Positions 25,631-36,002 are shown, counted from the first letter of the stretch. The stretch: 64,000 nt of DNA from an uncultured Clostridia bacterium (GCA_944383685.1 CALWQM010000015.1:121570-185569), one strand, 5' to 3'. Numbers and translations: made by a program. The notes: generated from the letters alone by a model not told the origin.

Positions 25631-27136
25631 ATGGTAACATTAGTTATTTTAGATGGTTTTGGCGAAAGAAAACAAGCTTATGGAAATGCTATTAAAAGCC
25701 AAGGAACGCCTTATTTAGATAAATTAAAAAAGAAATATCCACACACTCTTTTGAAGGCAAGTGGCACAGCAGTTGGCTTGCCAGAAGGTCAAATGGGAAA
25801 CAGCGAAGTTGGTCACCTCACAATTGGTGCAGGCAGAGTTATTCTTCAAGACTTACAAAAAATTAATCATGATATTGAGACAGGTAAATTGTATGAAAAC
25901 ACCGCCCTAATCAAAGCATTAACCCATGCAGAAAAAAACAATTCTTCATTGCATTTAATGGGGCTTTTTTCCAATGGTGGAGTTCATTCAGAACTTTCAC
26001 ACATGTATGCAATCCTTGAAATGTGCAAGAACTATGATATAAAAAATGTCTATGTTCATGCAATTTTAGATGGCAGAGATACAGGGATTAAGGATGGAAA
26101 AAAATTCCTTCAAGAATTTGAAGATAATAAAGAAAAAGGTTCAAATGTAAAAATTGCCACAATAATTGGCAGAGTTTATGCGATGGATAGAGAAAAGCGT
26201 TTTGACCGCCTTGAAGTTGCATATCGCCTTATGACAGAGGGAAAGGGAACAAAATATTCAAACCCTATTGAAGCAGTGACAGCAAAATATGATGAAGGGT
26301 TAACTGACGAATTTATGGAACCTTGTGTTATCGATGAAAATGGCATTGTTAAAGATAACGACAGCATCATCTTCTTTAATTACAGAACTGACAGAGCAAT
26401 AGAAATCACAACCGCATTCACAAAAGAAGCTTTTAAAGAATTTAAAACAAAGAAATTTAACAATCTTTTGTTTACAACCATGACGGAATATTCTGCTGAC
26501 CTTAAAGACCTTAACATTATCTATCCCCCAACAATCATAGAAGACAACCTTGCAAGCATAATTTCTCAAAATGGTTTAAAGCAATTTCACACTTCGGAAA
26601 CCACAAAATATGCTCATGTAACCTTTTTCATTAATGGTGGAATTGAAAAGCCATATCCTAATGAAGATAGGAAACTTGTTGACAGCATTAATGTTAAAGA
26701 TTTTTCAAAATTTCCAAAGATGCGAGCTGTTGAAATTTGCGAAGCCGTTATTGAAGCAATACACTCAATGAAATATGATTACATCTTGGTAAATTTCTCT
26801 AACCCAGACATGATTGGACACACTGGTAACTTTGAAAGCACAAAAGAAGCAATTGAATGTGTTGACAAATGTGCTTATACAGTTGCCCTTGCAACACTTA
26901 TGGTTGGCGGAGAATGTATTATCACAGCCGACCATGGAAATGCCGAAGAAATGTTTGATAAAAATGGTAACAAAATAACCACTCACACAACAAACCCAGT
27001 GCCTTGCATTTTGGTAAGTGAAAAGAACAAAAAGGCTAAACTTAAAAAAGGCAAATCTTTAACTGCTCTTGCTCCTACTGTTTTGAAACTGTTGAACATC
27101 ACCCCACCAAAAACATATGATGAACCATTATTTTAA
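25631..27136 (+). CDS. gpmI: 2,3-bisphosphoglycerate-independent phosphoglycerate mutase
   Basis: A glycolytic enzyme that interconverts 3- and 2-phosphoglycerate with two metal ions. Length is 501 residues. The N-terminal phosphatase part has LVILDGFG and the catalytic Ser58 in MGNSEVGHLTIGAGR. The transferase insert contains HAILDGRDTG and GRVYAMDREKRFDR. The C-terminal phosphatase part has NFSNPDMIGHTG, TADHGNAEEM and THTTNPVPCI, the expected metal ligands. GGAG precedes the ATG. A hairpin terminator overlaps the stop codon. It stands as a single gene. Confidence 0.96.
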   Translation: MVTLVILDGFGERKQAYGNAIKSQGTPYLDKLKKKYPHTLLKASGTAVGLPEGQMGNSEVGHLTIGAGRVILQDLQKINHDIETGKLYENTALIKALTHAEKNNSSLHLMGLFSNGGVHSELSHMYAILEMCKNYDIKNVYVHAILDGRDTGIKDGKKFLQEFEDNKEKGSNVKIATIIGRVYAMDREKRFDRLEVAYRLMTEGKGTKYSNPIEAVTAKYDEGLTDEFMEPCVIDENGIVKDNDSIIFFNYRTDRAIEITTAFTKEAFKEFKTKKFNNLLFTTMTEYSADLKDLNIIYPPTIIEDNLASIISQNGLKQFHTSETTKYAHVTFFINGGIEKPYPNEDRKLVDSINVKDFSKFPKMRAVEICEAVIEAIHSMKYDYILVNFSNPDMIGHTGNFESTKEAIECVDKCAYTVALATLMVGGECIITADHGNAEEMFDKNGNKITTHTTNPVPCILVSEKNKKAKLKKGKSLTALAPTVLKLLNITPPKTYDEPLF

Positions 27137-27157
27137 GTGGCATTGCCACTTTTTTTA
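27135..27157 (+). terminator. Intrinsic terminator of gpmI
   Basis: Arms AAGTGGC (27135-27141) and GCCACTT (27145-27151), followed by Ts. The 5' arm includes part of the stop codon. Confidence 0.9.
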
Positions 27158-27248
27158 TTGCATAATAAAATCTATATAAAATCTTTTTATATAAACTTAA
27201 GTTGACAAACATTCTGCAATGTGATAGCGTTAAATGTAGGAGAAAAGA

Positions 27249-28070
27249 ATGAAAATTGTTTCATATAATATAAACGGCATAAGGGCAGCCGAAAAATTGG
27301 GATTAACAAACTGGATTAAGGATGAAAAATACGATGTCTATTGTTTCCAGGAAATAAGAGCAAATGAGAATGTGGCAAAAGAAATTCTTGAAAATAAAAC
27401 TGAAAATAAGCAAATTTCCCTTTTTGATTTTGAAGAAGAACCAATTAATGGTTTAGAAAGTTATTTTAAAATATATAATTGCGGTAATATTCCTGGCTAT
27501 GCAGGAACTGCAATTTTAAGCAAATTTAAACCTATTAAAATCGAATATGGAATGAGAAACTTTTGGCAAGATAACGAAGGAAGAACAACAACAATATTTT
27601 TAGAGGACTTAATTGTTGTCAACGCATACATACCTAACGGCAATTCAAGATTAGAATTTAAAATGAAATATCTTGAAGCATTAACAAAATACTTGGCAGA
27701 GTTAAAAAATGAAGGCTCTGTTGTTTGTGTTGGAGATTTTAACATTGCTAATGATGAAATTGATTTAACAAATCCAAAGGAGTGTAAAAATAAGTCAGTT
27801 TTTTTGCCTATTGAAAGAAAGGCTTTTAAGGAGATTCTTTCACTTGGTTTTGTTGACACCTTCCGTTATCTTTACCCTGAAAAAGCGGAATATTCTTGGA
27901 GAAGTTACAGGTCAAGGCAAGAAAATCTTGCTGCGTCAAACTATAATTCATGGAAATACCGCATTGATTATGCAATTATTTATAATAAAGATTACAAGAT
28001 ATTAAACTGTCAAATGCCAGACCTTCCATACAGCGACCACCTCCCAGTTATCCTTGAATTAACTAAATAA
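27249..28070 (+). CDS. exoA: Exodeoxyribonuclease III / AP endonuclease
   Basis: A 273-residue DNA repair nuclease that cuts at abasic sites and trims 3' ends. Typical motifs are SYNINGIRAAEK at the start, CFQEIRANE (catalytic Glu), VNAYIPNGN, VCVGDFNIANDEIDL and the final YSDHLPVILEL. Residues at about 55-66 (KQISLFDFEEEP) form a slightly longer acidic loop than I expect. GGAG precedes the ATG. A weak promoter with TTGACA lies about 45 bases upstream. Monocistronic. Confidence 0.94.
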   Translation: MKIVSYNINGIRAAEKLGLTNWIKDEKYDVYCFQEIRANENVAKEILENKTENKQISLFDFEEEPINGLESYFKIYNCGNIPGYAGTAILSKFKPIKIEYGMRNFWQDNEGRTTTIFLEDLIVVNAYIPNGNSRLEFKMKYLEALTKYLAELKNEGSVVCVGDFNIANDEIDLTNPKECKNKSVFLPIERKAFKEILSLGFVDTFRYLYPEKAEYSWRSYRSRQENLAASNYNSWKYRIDYAIIYNKDYKILNCQMPDLPYSDHLPVILELTK

Positions 28071-28170
28071 TAGCAATAAAAATTATTTTAAACACAGGTT
28101 TAAAATTTCAAAAAATTCGCCAACTTTTTGTCCCCCCCCAAAAAAAAATTTTAATTTTATATTAATAAAA

Positions 28171-28203
28171 AAAATCTCTTATTCAAAATAAGAGATTTTG
28201 TTT
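28171..28203. terminator. Bidirectional terminator between exoA and the ftsH operon
   Basis: Arms AAAATCTCTTA (28171-28181) and TAAGAGATTTT (28189-28199), with As before and Ts after. Confidence 0.85.
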
Positions 28204-28206
28204 TTA

Positions 28207-29022
28207 TTAATCTTCTTGTGGGTTATAGTGGTCATAAATTGCAAAAGTATTTCCCCTTGTTGTCAACTTAATCACATATTCAGTAAGTTCATTCACATCT
28301 TCTGTTTTATTGTTAACATATTTAACAACAACATAGAAAACTGCTTCATCATTTCCTTCTTCGCTGGAAAGCATCATATAAACCTCAGTAAATTCAAAAG
28401 GATATGCAGTTGAGTCAACTCTTGAAGAATAGTTACTTCCATCACGATTTTTTAAAGTTTGAGGTTGAAGTAATTCAAAATAAACATAATCATTATTCTC
28501 TTCATTGCTAAGTGAAGTGTTAAAGTCTTCAAAAGTCATTCTTCTTTCAGAAAAATCATATTGCATTAAACTTCCATCAAATATTCCAGCAAAGTATGTT
28601 CTTGCAAAAGCATCATTTAAAACATTGTTAAATTCTTTGTATTTTTCATCATTATTTGGAGAAATATTTCCAGAAAAACTCTTTCCGTCAATAATAACAT
28701 TTGCATTATATTGAGAAGCTTTCAAAAATTCAGGTTTTAAGTCAACTGGAATTGAAGCTAAACAAATAATCACAACAACAAGTGCAAAAAGAACTGACAT
28801 AAGAGATATAAAAGTTATCTTTTTAACTTTTTTCTTCTTTAAAAGTTTTTCTGTTTGGATTTTTGTGTAAAGTTCATCATCTGTTAAAGGTTTTTCTTCA
28901 ACTTTATTTTCTTTTTCAACATCAGCTTTTACATCTTTGTTTTCGTCAACTGTCACTTCAACATTTTGAGTTTCATTATCGTTATCAGCCAAATTTTCAG
29001 TCTTTAAATCTTTATCTTCCAT
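28207..29022 (-). CDS. Single-pass membrane protein downstream of ftsH
   Basis: A 271-residue protein with an acidic, disordered N-terminus (about 1-60, rich in Asp, Glu, Asn and Lys), one membrane segment at about 70-90 (ITFISLMSVLFALVVVIICLA), and an extracellular domain with no family that I recognise. The domain is of mixed alpha/beta composition with many Tyr and Phe. Its start lies two bases after the ftsH stop with a GAGGATTAATT site, so the two are cotranscribed, and it may be a substrate or partner of FtsH. That link is inferred from position only. Confidence 0.6.
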   Translation of the reverse strand: MEDKDLKTENLADNDNETQNVEVTVDENKDVKADVEKENKVEEKPLTDDELYTKIQTEKLLKKKKVKKITFISLMSVLFALVVVIICLASIPVDLKPEFLKASQYNANVIIDGKSFSGNISPNNDEKYKEFNNVLNDAFARTYFAGIFDGSLMQYDFSERRMTFEDFNTSLSNEENNDYVYFELLQPQTLKNRDGSNYSSRVDSTAYPFEFTEVYMMLSSEEGNDEAVFYVVVKYVNNKTEDVNELTEYVIKLTTRGNTFAIYDHYNPQED

Positions 29023-29024
29023 AA

Positions 29025-31289
29025 TTAATCCTCTTTCTTGCCAGAATTTTTCTTATCGTCTTTATTTTCTTCTTTTATTTCTACAACTTCTTCTTTTTCA
29101 TCTTTCTTTGATTCAGTTTCTTTTTCAACCTTATCAGTTTTCTTTACTTCGTTTGTTTTTTTCTCAACTTTTGGTTCTTTTTCTTCCTTTGTATCTTCTG
29201 TTTTTGTAACTGTTAAACTTTCATCAAGGCTCTTTTTATAGGCCTCATATTCTTTTTTAACAGATTCAAGTTCAGCAGCAGAAATAACCCCAGCTTTAAC
29301 AAGTTTTTCACCCTCAACAAGTTTTGCTTCATAAGCTTTTAACTTATCAAGTTTAACTTTCTCAGCTCTAATTTTTTCTTCCTTCTCTTTTTGAGCCTTT
29401 TCTTTCTTTTCCATTAAAGCAACAATTTCTTCTGTTTTCTTACCAGCCATAACCATGTCAACTTCTTCTTTATAAATGGTTTCTCTTTCCATAAGAAGTT
29501 TTGCCATTTCATGAAGAATTTCAATCTTATCTGTTAAAATTTGTTTTGCACGCTTATAGTTGTTATTCAAAATGCTCATGATTTCTTCATCAGCAATAGC
29601 TGCCAATTTTTCGGAAAAATCATTCTTTGTTTGATAGTCTCTACCTATGAAAACTTGACTATTTGATGACAAAGCAAGGAAACCAACTTTTTTGCTCATG
29701 CCCCACTCATAAACCATTGCATGTGCAAGTTTTGTTGCATGTTGAATATCCGAAGAAGCCCCGCTTGTGATGTCCTTGAAGATTATTTCTTCTGCAATTC
29801 TTCCGCCCATACTCATTGCGATGGTATCATTAGCCTTGCCAATACTCATCATAAGGTCATCAGTTTCAGGACGGCTCATTGTGTAACCACCAGCACTGCC
29901 ACGAGGAATAATTGAAACTTCTTGAACATCATCACAATGTTTCAAACTCTTAGCAAGGATTGTGTGCCCAGCTTCATGGTAAGCAGTGAGTTTTCTTTCT
30001 TTTTCAGTAATAACATGGCTCTTCTTTTGAGGTCCCATGATAACCTTGTTGATACCTTCTGTGATATCTTCCATAATAATTTTTGGTCTTCCAGCACGTG
30101 CAGCCAAAATTGCAGACTCGTTTAACATATTTTCAATGTCAGCACCTGTGAAACCGCTTGTTATTCTTGCAAGCACACCAAAATCAACAGATTCGTCAAT
30201 AGGTTTATTTCTTGCATGTATTCTTAAAATTCCTTCTCTGCCCTTAACATCAGGAATGTGAACATAAATTTGTCTATCAAAACGACCTGGACGCATAAGT
30301 GCAGGGTCAAGAACATCACTTCTGTTGGTTGCAGCAAGCACAATGATACCTTCATTAGGTTCAAAGCCATCCATTTCAACAAGAAGCTGGTTTAAAGTTT
30401 GTTCTCTTTCATCGTTGCCACCACCAAGGCCAGCACCTCTTTGACGACCAACAGCATCAATTTCATCAATGAAAACAATACAAGGTTTGTTTTTCTTTGC
30501 TTGATCAAAAAGGTCCCTAACACGAGAAGCACCAACACCAACAAACATTTCAACAAAGTCGGAACCACTTATTGAGATAAATGGAACTTTACTTTCCCCA
30601 GCAACAGCTCTTGCAAGAAGTGTTTTACCAGTTCCCGGTTGACCAACAAGAAGCACACCTTTTGGTATTCTTGCACCAAGGTCAGTAAATTTTTTAGGAT
30701 TTTTAAGGAACTCAACAATTTCTTGAAGTTCAGCTTTTTCTTCTTCCATACCTGCAATGTCGGAAAACTTAACTTTTGTCATTGAATAAGACTTAACTTT
30801 TGTTTTGCCAAAGCTCATTGCACCCTTGTTTGCACCTGCAACCATTCTGTAAATCATCCAAATCACAAAAATTGCAAACGCAATATAAAGGATAGGAATT
30901 AAAATATCCCAGAAATTCATTCCTGCTGGTGCATAGTTATAAGAAACACCATTAGTTTCGCAAGACTCAATGACTTTATCAAAAATCACACCTGCATTGT
31001 CAATATAAAAATAGTAATCACTGTAAGTTGGCACATTATTAACATCATATTTGCTGCCAATAACTAAAATATAGCCAACGCCATCTTTAATATAAACATA
31101 ACTTGCTTTCGGGTCATCTGGCGAAGCATTTGGGTCTTTATTGTTTTCAATCATTTCAATAGCTTGGTCAGTTGTGATTTGTTGACCATTATTGCCAAAA
31201 TCAACAAAAAGTAAGCATAATAAAAGAACTACGACCAAAAAAATGATAAGATATGAAAGTTTAAACCCACCTTGTTTTTTCTCGTTCAT
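29025..31289 (-). CDS. ftsH: ATP-dependent zinc metalloprotease FtsH, with a long charged C-terminal tail
   Basis: A membrane-bound AAA protease that degrades misfolded or regulated proteins. There are two membrane segments (about 12-30 and 127-147), Walker A GQPGTGKT at 216-223, a Walker B/second-region set ([24 protein letters not shown]) and the zinc site HEAGH near 440. Length is 754 against about 610-650 for most; residues after about 625 form a Lys/Glu-rich coiled-coil tail unlike the core. GGGAG precedes the ATG. It is followed by the single-pass membrane gene. Confidence 0.95.
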   Translation of the reverse strand: MNEKKQGGFKLSYLIIFLVVVLLLCLLFVDFGNNGQQITTDQAIEMIENNKDPNASPDDPKASYVYIKDGVGYILVIGSKYDVNNVPTYSDYYFYIDNAGVIFDKVIESCETNGVSYNYAPAGMNFWDILIPILYIAFAIFVIWMIYRMVAGANKGAMSFGKTKVKSYSMTKVKFSDIAGMEEEKAELQEIVEFLKNPKKFTDLGARIPKGVLLVGQPGTGKTLLARAVAGESKVPFISISGSDFVEMFVGVGASRVRDLFDQAKKNKPCIVFIDEIDAVGRQRGAGLGGGNDEREQTLNQLLVEMDGFEPNEGIIVLAATNRSDVLDPALMRPGRFDRQIYVHIPDVKGREGILRIHARNKPIDESVDFGVLARITSGFTGADIENMLNESAILAARAGRPKIIMEDITEGINKVIMGPQKKSHVITEKERKLTAYHEAGHTILAKSLKHCDDVQEVSIIPRGSAGGYTMSRPETDDLMMSIGKANDTIAMSMGGRIAEEIIFKDITSGASSDIQHATKLAHAMVYEWGMSKKVGFLALSSNSQVFIGRDYQTKNDFSEKLAAIADEEIMSILNNNYKRAKQILTDKIEILHEMAKLLMERETIYKEEVDMVMAGKKTEEIVALMEKKEKAQKEKEEKIRAEKVKLDKLKAYEAKLVEGEKLVKAGVISAAELESVKKEYEAYKKSLDESLTVTKTEDTKEEKEPKVEKKTNEVKKTDKVEKETESKKDEKEEVVEIKEENKDDKKNSGKKED

Positions 31290-31443
31290 ATATTCTCCCT
31301 TTAATTAAATTGTTATTTATAAGACAGAACAGTCTATTAATATTAATATAACAATATCGTAAGTATTTTATCACAAAAGAAAAATAAAAACAACAAAAAC
31401 AAAGTATGTTTATGAAAATTTATGTCAAAATCTGTTAATCTAA

Positions 31444-32718
31444 TCAATTTGAAAAAATCTGCGGACTGACTTTAAAAATAACATGATTCAAATAGTCCTC
31501 TTTATCCTCCAAACTTTCCATAAATTTTTTAGTCTCCTTATGGTCGGTGTTGTTTAAAATTTTATAAACCTCAATTGTGTCGCACTTATTTTCCCTAAGA
31601 ATATCAAGCCCCTCTTTAAGAGAGTCTTTAACCTTAAATTCAAGCGCTTTAATAGCTTCTTGTGAAATATTTTTAAAATCGACATTTTCTTTAATTTCCA
31701 AATCTGCCTCTTTTGCCTCGCTTAATTTAACATATATTTTCAAGTCTATGTAAATGATTGGAATGCCATTTTCAAAAGAGGCCTTAATATTTCTTTTATT
31801 ATCAAAAATTTCAAAAGTAAGCCTTGCATTTTTAAACAAATCATCACTGAAATCTTCAATAACAATGGAACCTGAGTTAAAGGAGCCATCAAGAAAATTA
31901 ATATTTTTCATCTGTTCATTGTCAAGTTTAACAAGCTTAGTCGCATCCTTGCATAAAATGGTTTCGCCATTGTTTAAAATTTTTTTATTTTCGCTTTGAG
32001 CACTTTTAGATTCTCCACCTGCATTACTTGCTCCGCTTCCGGTTTGCCCCGCACTTGAAGTTGATGTTGCAATGCTAACCCCATCCTCATCTTCTGGCAC
32101 CAGCGAAATAAATGAAACAAACCCTGATTTACTTGGACTATATAGTCCCTTATAAAAAGTTTCAATCGTGCTTTCTTTGGAATAAATATATGAATTATTG
32201 TATTCAATAAGAGTGTCAACTTTAATTGAACTTGCGCTGTCCAAAGTTTTGATTGCTTCCAAGAAATCACTTGCTTTTGCATCAGTGCAAATGATTGATG
32301 TGCTGAGTGCCAAATTCTTGTTTCTTGCAAGATAATCTAATTCAACGGAAGCATCATGCTCAAAGTAACTTTCATTGATGACAAGCGTTTTCACATGAGA
32401 AAGTCCAACATGCCTGCCTATATGGAGCCCTGCAAAATCCATAGCTTCTGCAATGCTTTGCCCCTTTGCTTTAATTACCTCATATTTTTCAGTGAAGTCC
32501 TGCGCCACAATAGGAATAAATGTTAAAAGGGAAAGTTCAATTTCTTCATTTTCTGCTTTATCAAGCCCAATGGCTGTCACAACTGCGTAAGTGTCAATTT
32601 CAGCATCTTTGCCAATGGCAACTGTTCCATAAAACAAAACAATAACAATAAATATTATTGTCATAGGATATTTAAATATGTTTTTTAAATAATATTTAAA
32701 ATCTTTGGTTTGCATCAT
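31444..32718 (-). CDS. GerAC-like spore germination protein, lacking a lipobox
   Basis: A 424-residue protein of the Ger(x)C family, the third subunit of germinant receptors. After the N-terminal hydrophobic segment (about 18-36) comes ITYAV-like DTYAVVTAIGLDK, then the family pattern EKYEVIKAKGQSIAEAMDFA and SHVKTLVINESYFE. The C-terminal half is helical. Most GerC proteins are lipoproteins with a Cys after the signal; here there is no Cys, so the segment may act as a membrane anchor. ATG 32718 follows AAGGAG at five bases and overlaps the upstream stop as ATGA. Confidence 0.8.
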   Translation of the reverse strand: MMQTKDFKYYLKNIFKYPMTIIFIVIVLFYGTVAIGKDAEIDTYAVVTAIGLDKAENEEIELSLLTFIPIVAQDFTEKYEVIKAKGQSIAEAMDFAGLHIGRHVGLSHVKTLVINESYFEHDASVELDYLARNKNLALSTSIICTDAKASDFLEAIKTLDSASSIKVDTLIEYNNSYIYSKESTIETFYKGLYSPSKSGFVSFISLVPEDEDGVSIATSTSSAGQTGSGASNAGGESKSAQSENKKILNNGETILCKDATKLVKLDNEQMKNINFLDGSFNSGSIVIEDFSDDLFKNARLTFEIFDNKRNIKASFENGIPIIYIDLKIYVKLSEAKEADLEIKENVDFKNISQEAIKALEFKVKDSLKEGLDILRENKCDTIEVYKILNNTDHKETKKFMESLEDKEDYLNHVIFKVSPQIFSN

Positions 32719-33812
32719 TCTTTCTCCTTGTTGTTTTGCTTCTTTTTGATTATAAGGAAAATTATCGAACATATAGGCACAATAAAGAATGAAATTAAAG
32801 AAAGATATGGCAAAACACTCTCTCCATAGGCTATTGTCTTTTCAAGATTACGTATTAAAAGTTCAACTATTAAGATAAAACCTATGTCAAAACTTACAAG
32901 CGCATAGATGCTGTTAAGTTTGGTGAACACCACATTAAAACACTTTGTGTAGCTCTTTAAATAAATTGCCATTTGAAAATAGGTTAAAAACATGACAAAA
33001 ATGACAGCAATAACATCAATTCTTCCAAGTCCGCCATAATCTTTAATGTTGCCAAGAACTTCAAAAATAGCATAAGGATGCATGAAAGAAGTGTATGTGT
33101 AAGAATAATAAAATGCAACAGAAGTCCCAACAACCAAGATAATTGCAAGGATAACTAAGGAAAAAAGTTTTTTTCCGTCACCCTTTTTGTAATCTATCTT
33201 ATCCATAAATATAAACAAAAAGATAACATCCCCAAAAGATGAAATATGTTTTAATGTTGTGATAATTATGTCACTTAAATTTGATTGATAAAGTAATGGC
33301 ACAGAATCAACACTTATGAAAGACAGCAAAACACAAAAAAGTGCAATTATCAAAATTATTGGAAAAAACAACTGACAAGTTCTGCCAAAAGCTCTAAAAT
33401 TTATAAATGATAAATAATTAATGATTGGTAAAAAACAGATAAGAAAAATAACACTGTTATCCTGCTTGTAAATTAAATCTTTAAAAAAAATGTAAGTTAT
33501 ATTGTAAATTAGCACAAGTTTGCAAACAAAAAATATGATAAATAAAATGTAAATTACCTTCAATGTAATTGTTCCAAGTTTTGCTTTGATAAGTTCATGA
33601 AAGGAAGTTTCTGGATATTTGCGTTTAAGATAAATAAAAAGTGTTATTAAACCAATTTCAAGAAGAAATAAAATGATGTAACAAATAGTTCCTTCAACAT
33701 TAGCTTCCCTATAAAGTAAAGAAGGCAACAACAAAACTTTATTTGCAAAAATCATTAGAAAAAGCATAATACTTGTTTGCCAAACATTAATACTTTGCTC
33801 GTTTTTCATCAT
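32715..33812 (-). CDS. GerAB-like spore germination permease
   Basis: A 365-residue membrane protein with about ten hydrophobic segments, the amino-acid-permease-like GerAB family. The N-terminus (INVWQTSIMLFLMIFANKVLLLPSLLYREA) is typical: a half helix, a short break and the LLxLP motif. It acts in the inner spore membrane to bind germinant together with the A and C subunits. It overlaps gerAA by four bases (ATGA) and the gerAC-like gene likewise, so the three are translationally coupled. Confidence 0.85.
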   Translation of the reverse strand: MMKNEQSINVWQTSIMLFLMIFANKVLLLPSLLYREANVEGTICYIILFLLEIGLITLFIYLKRKYPETSFHELIKAKLGTITLKVIYILFIIFFVCKLVLIYNITYIFFKDLIYKQDNSVIFLICFLPIINYLSFINFRAFGRTCQLFFPIILIIALFCVLLSFISVDSVPLLYQSNLSDIIITTLKHISSFGDVIFLFIFMDKIDYKKGDGKKLFSLVILAIILVVGTSVAFYYSYTYTSFMHPYAIFEVLGNIKDYGGLGRIDVIAVIFVMFLTYFQMAIYLKSYTKCFNVVFTKLNSIYALVSFDIGFILIVELLIRNLEKTIAYGESVLPYLSLISFFIVPICSIIFLIIKKKQNNKEKE

Positions 33813-35233
33813 TTTTGCCTCCTTTTGTTGTTAGTTTCAAAAGAAAGCGGTCTTTCTTTCATTGACGTCAATGAAACTTTAACAATTCCATCTTTATTAT
33901 CTCTTAATATGAAAGGTGAAAAAGGTGCAAGGTATGGAGTTCGATAATTTTCAATGCTGTTTAAATACCCAATAAAATAAATTGAACCTCCAATAATTCC
34001 CAAAAGTCCAACTGATGCCCCAATCAAAAGAAAGATAAATTGCAAAACAGTGATTTGAGCAGACTGCTCTGGAATGGTGTAAAGAGCAATTTTTGCAATG
34101 GCAACAACAATCACCGCTGGCGGAGAAATGAGCCCTGCCTTAACACCTGTGTCGCCCAAAATCAATGCCCCAACAATTGAAGTTGCAAGCCCAAGATAAC
34201 TTGGAAGACGCAAACTTACTTCATACAAAATTTGAAATAATAACGAAATAAACAAAATTTCAATGAATGGTGTGAAAGGAATTTGTTGAGTGGAGTCAGC
34301 AATCGTAATCAAATATTTAAGTGGCAAAATGTTATAATGGAAAAGTTGCAAGGCAATATAAATTCCTGGACCCAAAATGGCAAACAAACTTCCAATTAGG
34401 CGGACAAAACGAAGTAAGGTTGAATATATGTAATTTGTGTAATAATCATTTGTGTTTTGCAGTTCTTCAAGCAAAACAAAAGGCACAGTTAAAACCATTG
34501 GAGTGTTGTCAACCATAATTGCAACCCTACCCTCCAAAAGTTTTGCACAAACAATGTCAGGCTTTTCGGTGTTTCCAACTTGTTTAAAAAGCGAGTTTGG
34601 TCTATCAATCAAAAATGGAATAAGATAATATGAGTCAACCACGCCATCAATATCAATTTTTTTCAGTTTTTTTTCAATTTCCTTAACAATTCTTTTATCA
34701 ACAACACTGTCAAGATATGCAATAATAATTTGTGTTTGAGTACGTTTCCCAACTGTCAAGTTTTTCAAAACAAGGTCTGCACTATAAAATCTTTTTCTTA
34801 AAAGCCCAATATTTGTTTTGATATCTTCTGTAAACCCCTCTCTTGGTCCCTGAATTACAGGTGTTGTTGGTGGTTCACTTGGTGCTCTTGCGTTAAATTT
34901 TTGAATGTCAACTGAAAGGATTTTATTAGAGTTATTTGTAAGAATAACCACCCCACCCTTCAAAATATTGTCAACAATTTCTTCCTTTTTGATTTCCTTA
35001 ATATCATTTGCCTGCACAAGTTTTTTAATTACATCAAAATCAAGCTTTCCTTCATAAGATGAAATTGGTTGATATATGGCAGTTGAAAAAATAAGATTAT
35101 CCGTAAAACTTTTAAGATAAATAAAGCCAACAGATATATCTTTCAAGTTAAGAACTCTGTCCACCACATCAAAGGAATTGTGAAGCTGGTCTTTTATGCT
35201 TTTAATCTCTTTTTCAACATTAAAAAAATTCAT
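33809..35233 (-). CDS. GerAA-like spore germination receptor subunit
   Basis: A 474-residue subunit with a soluble N-terminal part (about 1-250) that includes the family pattern GPREGFTEDIKTNIGLLRKR, followed by a membrane part with five or six segments (LFAILGPGIYIALQLFH, LEILFISLLFQILYEVSLRLP, ALILGDTGVKAGLISPPAVI). Length is normal. Together with the two following genes it forms a gerA-type tricistronic operon that detects nutrients and starts germination. The start is covered by a hairpin that also includes its ribosome binding site. Confidence 0.88.
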   Translation of the reverse strand: MNFFNVEKEIKSIKDQLHNSFDVVDRVLNLKDISVGFIYLKSFTDNLIFSTAIYQPISSYEGKLDFDVIKKLVQANDIKEIKKEEIVDNILKGGVVILTNNSNKILSVDIQKFNARAPSEPPTTPVIQGPREGFTEDIKTNIGLLRKRFYSADLVLKNLTVGKRTQTQIIIAYLDSVVDKRIVKEIEKKLKKIDIDGVVDSYYLIPFLIDRPNSLFKQVGNTEKPDIVCAKLLEGRVAIMVDNTPMVLTVPFVLLEELQNTNDYYTNYIYSTLLRFVRLIGSLFAILGPGIYIALQLFHYNILPLKYLITIADSTQQIPFTPFIEILFISLLFQILYEVSLRLPSYLGLATSIVGALILGDTGVKAGLISPPAVIVVAIAKIALYTIPEQSAQITVLQFIFLLIGASVGLLGIIGGSIYFIGYLNSIENYRTPYLAPFSPFILRDNKDGIVKVSLTSMKERPLSFETNNKRRQK

Positions 35234-35255
35234 ACTACCTCTTTTTGGTAGTATG
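35231..35255 (-). promoter_or_regulatory. Hairpin over the ribosome binding site and start codon of the gerA operon
   Basis: On the minus strand, CATACTACC (35255-35247) pairs perfectly with GGTAGTATG (35239-35231) around a seven-base loop. The 3' arm contains most of the site (GAGGTAG) and the ATG of the gerAA-like gene, so translation would be blocked while the stem is closed. Confidence 0.6.
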
Positions 35256-35297
35256 ATTAAATCTTTCTAAAATTATTACAATATAAATAGTTAAGCC

Positions 35298-35996
35298 TTA
35301 AATTACTTGAACAGTAATTAAATTTGATGTTGAACTGTAAAAATTCCCATTTGGATTGGCAACAACATAAATTTGATAAATTCCTTTTTCAAATTGATTC
35401 ATATCAAAAACTGTGTCAAAAACTTCAATATCTTTTGTTGCTGTGTCTGGATAAGTTATCTTCAAAGTGTAATTATATGCATTAAGAATGCTTGACCAAC
35501 TTAAAATGTTATTTTCAAAAGAAACAACTGGCTTATCCAAGCTTCCTGTAACTGTCCAAAAAGCAAAATTTGAAAAACTGCCCAAAGACTTGTTTTCATT
35601 TTGAAATGCCACCATAAACCTAAATTCACTGCCAGCATTCAGTAAGATATTGGCATTTTTACTTAAATTAATTGTGTTAATATCGCTTTCAACAACATCA
35701 ATTTCAATGTATTCTCCATTAATGTTTTGCTCAATAACAAAATAATAACCAAAATCATCTTGATAATCAGCCGTCAAATAATAATCTCCATCAACTTGTT
35801 CCACCCTCAAATTTTGAGGAACTTCTTTAATATCTGGTGAAGCAAGATAAAACACAACAACTCCCGCAATAACAGCAAGAATTGCAACCGCAATAAGACT
35901 GATGAAAACAATAAGTTTTGTTTTTTTAGGGTCCACTTTGACATTTTTGTTGTTTTCAATAACATTATCGTCTATTTGTGATTTTTTTTCTTTCAT
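35298..35996 (-). CDS. Single-pass membrane protein with beta-sandwich-like outer domain
   Basis: A 232-residue protein with a charged cytoplasmic start, one membrane segment at about 28-50 and an outer part that reads like two fibronectin-type or immunoglobulin-like repeats (PQNLRVEQVDGDYYLTADY, and KPVVSFENNILSWSSILNA with Tyr-rich strands). I chose ATG 35996, preceded by TATAAT at six bases and TTGCAA 18 bases further; the frame is open upstream but this promoter makes upstream starts unlikely. It diverges from the gene at 36123 and lies downstream of nothing. Function unknown. Confidence 0.6.
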   Translation of the reverse strand: MKEKKSQIDDNVIENNKNVKVDPKKTKLIVFISLIAVAILAVIAGVVVFYLASPDIKEVPQNLRVEQVDGDYYLTADYQDDFGYYFVIEQNINGEYIEIDVVESDINTINLSKNANILLNAGSEFRFMVAFQNENKSLGSFSNFAFWTVTGSLDKPVVSFENNILSWSSILNAYNYTLKITYPDTATKDIEVFDTVFDMNQFEKGIYQIYVVANPNGNFYSSTSNLITVQVI

Positions 35997-36002
35997 ACGG
36001 AT

